Source: JAGVSR01 sp964458265
GTDB taxonomy: Bacteria; Pseudomonadota; Alphaproteobacteria; Rhizobiales; Hyphomicrobiaceae
Direction of reading: 5' to 3'
Assembly: GCA_964458265.1 (NCBI GenBank)
Contig: CAYWIF010000002.1
Span: forward strand, 1-64,000
Length of the DNA stretch: 64,000 nucleotides
A model generated the notes under the pieces. It ran no database searches. It was given only the letters and a program-made list of their open reading frames with translations, and was not told where the DNA came from. The stretch's first letter is position 1; each line of letters begins with the position of its first letter. The position numbers and the translations under genes were made by a program. Of the stretch, positions 59,485 to 64,000 are shown piece by piece.

Positions 59485-61275
59485 TCAACGAACCGGCACG
59501 ATGAAGTCGGTGAACTTACCAGTCTCGTTGCTGAGACCGTTGTCCGAGATGATCACCGACGAGCCGGGCTTCATGACGTCCTCAATCGCGAGGCGTACGT
59601 CGTCGGAAAGCTTGACCCGGTCGAGTGCCGCATTCGCCGTCTGCGTTCGCCGCAACTCTCCCGCAGAACGCTCGGCGTCGGCAGCGGCCTGCGCCCGGTC
59701 CTTCTTCGAAACGGGCGATTTGGCCGCCGTGGATTGCGTCGGGAGCGACGCGACGGACCACGTCACATGGTCATTCCCGGGATCGACGTCCAACGCCGTG
59801 AAGACGTGCGTACCCAATGCCTCTTCCGGCCGCTCGATTTTGACCGCTGCTTCCAGAATGGGCTCGTAGCCCTGCCGCACATAGACCTTCTGCGTCTTGC
59901 GGCTAATGAAGACGTGCACCGGTTCCTTCCGCTTGGCTTCGCGCCGCTTGTAAGCGGCGTCAGCCTCGACTGCGGCGTTGAGCTTAATCGATGCTGCACG
60001 CACGGCATTGGCGGCCTCGGCGCGCAATCTGTCGGCGTCAGCGAGTGCCGTCTCTGCTGCAGCGACAGCTTCGGCGCCTTTCGCGCTGGCGGCGCGGGCA
60101 GCCTCGGCCGCATCGGCCCGATCGAGAGCCGCAGCTTCCAGCCGATCCTCGTCCTCGCTGGCTTTTGTGACTTCTTCAGGCGTGAACCCGGTCTTGCGCA
60201 TCATCGCTTTCGAAAACTTGGCAAGGCTATCGCTGGCGGCCTTCGCGGCCTGATCGGCCTTGCGCGCGTCGCTCGCCAATCGGCTGGCTGCCGTCCGCGC
60301 ATCCCGCAAGGCAAGCTTGCGCCCGTCGAGGTCTTTCACGACGCGGCTCGCCGCCTCCACCGCCGACGCCTTGTTCGATTGCGCTTCGGTGATCGCGTCG
60401 GCAAGCTTTTTCGCTTCGGCCCTGCGCTCCGCGCGGAGGGTCTCGATGGCATCCATCCGCGACGGTGTTTCACTTGCCAGCGCCGTCGAAACGCCGATCA
60501 CGCTTCCGACTTCACTCGGCACTCCGCTGCGCGTCGAGTCGGATGCATCCGCGACGCGCGTTTCGCCGGGCACGAGGGCATGCACGGTGGAGCCGGCATC
60601 CGGATACGCTGCGAACAATTCCGAATGATTGATTTCAACGGGCCGCACCGGATCGTAGGCCACGATCACCCGCGTCCCCATTTTCGTCACTTCGAACAGG
60701 CGCTTGGAGAACCCGTGCGGCAGCCGGATGCAGCCGTGCGAAGCAGGATAGCCGGGCAGAACGCCCGCATGCAACGCCACGCCGGACCACGTGATCCGCT
60801 GCATGTTCGGCATCGGCGCGCTGTCGTAAAGGTTCGAGAAGTGCACTCTGTTCTTCTGCAGAACGGAATAGATGCCTGTTGGTGTCGGCGTACCCAGCTT
60901 GCCCGATGAGATCGGCGCTTCCATCATCAGCCCGGACCGGTCCCACACCGACACGCGCTGCCGGCGCAGGGATACGGTGATGACAAGCGGGCCATCCGGA
61001 TTGCGGTCGGCGACCGTCTCCTTGGTCTTGTTGCCCCGCTCGATGCCGCCGTGATCGTATTCGGCGCCCACTGGACGGGGCCGCTTCGGCTTGACCTTCT
61101 TGACCGTGTAGGGCCGGTTGTAGGTGCCGTAATCGAAAAAGAACTGCGCCTGAGCAGGCGGTGCGGTTGCTACCGCAGAAGCTGCCAATAGACCGCAGAG
61201 CGCCGCGACGCCGGCCGGCCTTCCCGGAGCAGGACTGTCAAATTGCAGGCTCAACCGGGGAACGCGAAACAACAT
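59485..61275 (-). CDS. L,D-transpeptidase (YkuD) with long coiled-coil C-terminal half
   Basis: A 596-residue secreted protein. An N-terminal signal region (about 20-45) ends TAPPAQAQ. The YkuD domain (about 90-220) has VALHAGVLPGYPASHGCIRLPHG with the catalytic His and Cys. From about 260 to 455 the chain is Ala/Glu/Arg/Lys-rich coiled coil. A second partial YkuD-like segment (HVFISRKTQKVYVRQGYEP then IGTHVFTALD-like, about 460-510) lacks a catalytic Cys, so it is degenerate. ATG 61275 was chosen because it precedes the signal peptide; the frame extends to 61320. It is the second L,D-transpeptidase of this window. Confidence 0.86.
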   Translation of the reverse strand: MLFRVPRLSLQFDSPAPGRPAGVAALCGLLAASAVATAPPAQAQFFFDYGTYNRPYTVKKVKPKRPRPVGAEYDHGGIERGNKTKETVADRNPDGPLVITVSLRRQRVSVWDRSGLMMEAPISSGKLGTPTPTGIYSVLQKNRVHFSNLYDSAPMPNMQRITWSGVALHAGVLPGYPASHGCIRLPHGFSKRLFEVTKMGTRVIVAYDPVRPVEINHSELFAAYPDAGSTVHALVPGETRVADASDSTRSGVPSEVGSVIGVSTALASETPSRMDAIETLRAERRAEAKKLADAITEAQSNKASAVEAASRVVKDLDGRKLALRDARTAASRLASDARKADQAAKAASDSLAKFSKAMMRKTGFTPEEVTKASEDEDRLEAAALDRADAAEAARAASAKGAEAVAAAETALADADRLRAEAANAVRAASIKLNAAVEADAAYKRREAKRKEPVHVFISRKTQKVYVRQGYEPILEAAVKIERPEEALGTHVFTALDVDPGNDHVTWSVASLPTQSTAAKSPVSKKDRAQAAADAERSAGELRRTQTANAALDRVKLSDDVRLAIEDVMKPGSSVIISDNGLSNETGKFTDFIVPVR

Positions 61276-61598
61276 GACCCCACCCTTGAAATACGCACCC
61301 ATGAGCAGAATTAACCGCACACGGTAACTTTCTGGTTAGCAGAGCGCTCGTTAGGTCCGCAACGCCGCTTCCTCACGAATGTGACAAACTTCCGTCAAGT
61401 GTTGCGGTCGGTCCACGCTCGCCGGATTTGTTTCGTCGCTAGCAAAAGCCTGGCATCGGCTTCACCTAGGCCGACGATCAAACTGGAAATGCCTTACTGA
61501 AGCTCCTACGGTGGCCGCCCTCCGGCAAGAAGCACGCGCAAGTGCGGCTGGTCCCGCGCCCCCTAAACCCTGAAACTTCGGTACAAGTCGCGCCCAAT

Positions 61599-62474
61599 AT
61601 GTCCGTTCAGAAGCCCTCGCCCCGCCTGATGGCACCGGATATCGCAGCCCTCAAAGGCCAGCGACCCATCGTGGCGCTGACCTCATATCACGCGCATACC
61701 GCCGCCATCGCCGACAAATACTGCGATTTCCTCCTCGTGGGCGACAGTCTGGGCATGGTCATGCACGGCTACGAAACGACCGTGCCCGTCCCGCTCGACC
61801 TGATGATCATGCACGGCAAAGCCGTCGTTCGTGGCGCCCGGCGCTCGCTCGTCGTCGTCGATATGCCGTTCGGTACCTACGAAGAGAGCCCGTCCGAAGC
61901 GTTCCGCAATGCCGCCCGCGTGATGAAGGAAACCGATTGCGGTGCAATCAAAATCGAAGGTGGCCGCCGCATGGGCGACACCATCCGCTATCTCGTTGAT
62001 CGCGGTATTCCGGTCATGTCCCACATTGGTTTGACCCCGCAGTCGATCAATGTCCTCGGCGGCTGGAAAACCCAGGGCCGCACGCGCGACGAGTGGGCGG
62101 CCCTCGAGGAAGATGCCCGCATCGTTGCTGAGGCCGGAGCATTCGCCGTCGTGCTGGAAGCCATCGCCGGCCCCTTGGCGGAACGCATCACTGCGGCAAT
62201 ACCCATCCCAACCATTGGCATCGGCGCCTCGGCCTCATGCGACGGCCAGATCCTCGTCATGGAGGACATGCTGGGCCTGAGCCCGCGCGTTCCCAAGTTC
62301 GTCAAGGAGTTCGGCCGCATCGGCGCCGCCATCGAAGGCGCCATCAAGTCCTATTCGGAGGAAGTCCGCGCCGGCCGCTTCCCCGAACCGGCCCACGCCT
62401 ACACGATGAAGGACGAAACCCCGCCACCCAAGCCGGCCAAAAAGCCGAAAAACCCTTCCAGCCGCGAGACTTGA
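61599..62474 (+). CDS. panB: 3-methyl-2-oxobutanoate hydroxymethyltransferase PanB
   Basis: The first enzyme of pantothenate synthesis, adding a hydroxymethyl group to 2-oxoisovalerate from methylene-tetrahydrofolate. The 291-residue protein has the metal and substrate motif FLLVGDSLGMVMHGYETT, VVVDMPFGTYE, KIEGG, and HIGLTPQSINVLGG. The C-terminus carries a Lys/Pro-rich extension (PPPKPAKKPKNPSS) beyond the family. The start is ATG 61599. The next gene follows after 123 bases; panC is not in this window. Confidence 0.95.
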   Translation: MSVQKPSPRLMAPDIAALKGQRPIVALTSYHAHTAAIADKYCDFLLVGDSLGMVMHGYETTVPVPLDLMIMHGKAVVRGARRSLVVVDMPFGTYEESPSEAFRNAARVMKETDCGAIKIEGGRRMGDTIRYLVDRGIPVMSHIGLTPQSINVLGGWKTQGRTRDEWAALEEDARIVAEAGAFAVVLEAIAGPLAERITAAIPIPTIGIGASASCDGQILVMEDMLGLSPRVPKFVKEFGRIGAAIEGAIKSYSEEVRAGRFPEPAHAYTMKDETPPPKPAKKPKNPSSRET

Positions 62475-62597
62475 ACGTAGCGGCACTTCGGCAGATGCGC
62501 GCCATCCGGCCTCGTCCGGCGAAAATCGGTTGCGCAGCCTGCCCCGGCCACTATCAATGCCCGCAAACATACGCCTGACACGAGGAAAACTGACCCC

Positions 62598-63371
62598 ATG
62601 GTCGATAAAAACGACTCGTTGGCCCGCGAAATCGACGAGGAATTGCGGCGCGAGAAATTCGAAAAGTTGTGGGAGAAGTACGGCACGCTCGTACTCGCCG
62701 CGGCCGCAGCGATCGTGATCGCGGTAGGTGGCTACCAGCTCTACGACCAGCACAAACGCAGTGTCGCGGCGGAAAATGGGGCGCGCTATGAGGCAGCGGT
62801 CACGCTCGTCGAGCAATCCAAATCCGATGAGGCGCAGACCGCGCTCAATGAAATTATCTCAAGTGGCCACGCAGGTTATGCGTCGTTAGCGCAGTTGCAG
62901 CTGGCCGGCATACACCTCAAGGCCAACCGTCCGAAGGACGCGCTCGCCATCTTCGAGGCGCTGGCGACGAGCCAGTCTGCCGACGCCGACATCAAGTCGT
63001 TTGCCCTCCTCCAGGCAGCCGCGTTGCGGCTGGGAGACGCCGACTTTACCGAGCTTCAGAATCGGCTCAAGCCGTTGGCGGATGGCGCCACGCCTTGGCG
63101 GCATCAGGCGCGCGAAATTCTCGGCGTGGCGGCCTTCAAGGCCGGCAAGTTCGATGAGGCCCGCGCGCTGTTGACGCCACTGCTCGCGGACCAGGAAACG
63201 CCCCGCGCGGCTATCGATCGTGTGCAGTTGATATTAAGCGCGATAGCCTCGTCCGAGTCCGGCAAATCGGCCCCGGTGACCGCGACACCTGCCCCGGCAG
63301 CGCCGCAAACGCCTGCCAAGGGTGAATCGACCCCGTCCGATGCCGGAAAACCGGCGGCGGAGGGCCAGTAA
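62598..63371 (+). CDS. YfgM-like tetratricopeptide protein
   Basis: A 257-residue inner-membrane protein with one helix near the N-terminus (about 28-46, TLVLAAAAAIVIAVGGYQLY) and a periplasmic TPR-type domain (about 60-205). The lead EEFEKLWEKYGTL-like segment and the DUF2133 pattern match YfgM, an ancillary protein of the secretion and outer-membrane assembly machinery. The Pro/Ala-rich tail is extra. It is 10 bases upstream of bamB, the usual order. Confidence 0.88.
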   Translation: MVDKNDSLAREIDEELRREKFEKLWEKYGTLVLAAAAAIVIAVGGYQLYDQHKRSVAAENGARYEAAVTLVEQSKSDEAQTALNEIISSGHAGYASLAQLQLAGIHLKANRPKDALAIFEALATSQSADADIKSFALLQAAALRLGDADFTELQNRLKPLADGATPWRHQAREILGVAAFKAGKFDEARALLTPLLADQETPRAAIDRVQLILSAIASSESGKSAPVTATPAPAAPQTPAKGESTPSDAGKPAAEGQ

Positions 63372-63381
63372 GGAGACCGGA

Positions 63382-64000
63382 ATGCCCCGCCACCGCCACG
63401 TGCCGCGCGCGCTTGCCCTGATCGGGCTGAGCGCCTGTGCGTTGGCCGGTTGCTCGTCCGACAGCTTGCCGAGCCTGCCGTCCGTCGGCCAGTTGAACCC
63501 TTTCAAGGAGAAGCAGGCCCCGCTGCCTGGCCGGCGCATTCCCGTGTTGCCCGCCAACGAGAAAATTCCCGGCGAACTGGCGGACGCCACCGCCCCGATC
63601 GTCGTTCCGCCTCCCATCGCGGTCGAGGATTGGACACAGCCCGGCGGCGTGCCGTCGAACGTCATGGGCAATCTGGCACTGTCGGCCAGCCCCCGCGAAA
63701 TCTGGCGGGCGAACGCCGGCTCCGGCTCGAGCGGGAAGGGTCGCATCATCGCGAGCCCCATCGTGTTCGGCGGCCGTGTCTTCACCCTCGATTCCGAAGG
63801 CACCGCGACGGCATTCTCCATCTCCGGCGGCTCGCAGGTCTGGACGCAAAGTCTCGCACCCACCCCGCCCCAGACTGCTCAGGCAGGCGGCGGCTTTTCC
63901 AGCTTCACGACCGGCAGCCTTTTCTCACTCGGTGGCGGCGGCGACGGTGGCGGCTACGGCGGCGGCCTCGCGTCCGACAACGGCCGGCTTTACGGCGCCA
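63382..64000 (+). CDS. bamB: Outer membrane assembly factor BamB, 5' part (runs off the window)
   Basis: An outer-membrane lipoprotein of the Bam complex, only the first 206 codons of which are inside the window. The N-terminus ends in the lipobox LAGC (Cys about 24). A Pro-rich linker follows, then SPREIWRANAGSGSSGKGRIIASPIV, VFTLDSEGTATAFSISGGSQVWTQ, the start of the PQQ-like beta-propeller. A Gly-rich loop (LGGGGDGGGYGGG) is unusual. AAGGAG seven bases before the ATG fixes the start. It is coupled to the YfgM-like gene. Confidence 0.9.
   Translation, partial: MPRHRHVPRALALIGLSACALAGCSSDSLPSLPSVGQLNPFKEKQAPLPGRRIPVLPANEKIPGELADATAPIVVPPPIAVEDWTQPGGVPSNVMGNLALSASPREIWRANAGSGSSGKGRIIASPIVFGGRVFTLDSEGTATAFSISGGSQVWTQSLAPTPPQTAQAGGGFSSFTTGSLFSLGGGGDGGGYGGGLASDNGRLYGA

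Noticed and set aside
61300..61345. TTAACC / GGTTAGC words upstream of the second L,D-transpeptidase
   Set aside because: The half-sites are not at the N7 spacing of a CtrA box and each is imperfect.

Overview
The window is a stretch of GC-rich chromosome from an alphaproteobacterium, most likely of the order Hyphomicrobiales (Rhizobiales). The evidence is gene content. It has ChpT, the DUF1013 regulator TrcR, the CtrA-linked envelope protein EipA (DUF1134), an alphaproteobacterial gamma-glutamylcysteine synthetase, an AqpS-type ars operon, and the order amidase / rnpB / mraZ / rsmH / ftsL / ftsI. The genus cannot be fixed from sequence alone. The sequence is a draft scaffold: a run of 100 N (27446-27545) joins two contigs, and a perfect 643-bp tandem duplication lies 0.7 kb from that gap. 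I see no prophage, integrase, transposase or CRISPR array.

Layout. 0-9.3 kb: tRNA-Leu(UAA), a ceramidase-family membrane protein, a thioredoxin-like secreted protein, then a shortened division/cell-wall cluster on the minus strand (mraZ-rsmH-ftsL-ftsI, no murE after ftsI), a Ser/Pro-rich anchored protein, RNase P RNA, a peptidoglycan amidase and a DjlA-like co-chaperone. 9.4-22.2 kb: organic-acid catabolism, with a 5-oxoprolinase/hydantoinase fusion, glcDEF (glycolate oxidase) divergent from a LysR regulator, and lutABC (lactate oxidation). 22.3-27.4 kb: a small Cys-rich protein, gshA, a Pr6Pr membrane protein, rsmE and ubiA, the last two interrupted by the duplication. 27.5-32.4 kb: ileS, ribF and a MaoC-like hydratase; ileS carries three in-frame palindromic repeat insertions. 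32.6-39.2 kb: trcR, rimO, an L,D-transpeptidase, a TetR regulator and an arsR-arsC-aqpS operon.

39.6-48.6 kb: proC, a YbjN protein, ubiK, lgt, a PRMT-type methyltransferase, a TetR regulator divergent from a 34-residue ORF across a three-site operator, holC, der and rlmJ. 48.7-56.9 kb: cold-shock protein, Ala-rich secreted protein, fetAB, a CtrA-box-preceded response regulator beside chpT, cysQ, eipA with its own CtrA-like box, and a coiled-coil membrane protein. 57.2-64 kb: a SLATT-like membrane protein, an NnrU-family protein, a second L,D-transpeptidase with a long coiled-coil tail, panB, a YfgM-like TPR protein and the 5' part of bamB, which runs off the window.

The items most worth a second look are the in-frame palindromic repeats inside the essential gene ileS, the bacterial protein with full PRMT signatures (42630-43571), the TetR / micro-ORF switch (44557-44798), and the two CtrA-like boxes that tie the response regulator and eipA to the cell-cycle circuit whose other members (ChpT, TrcR) lie in the same window.
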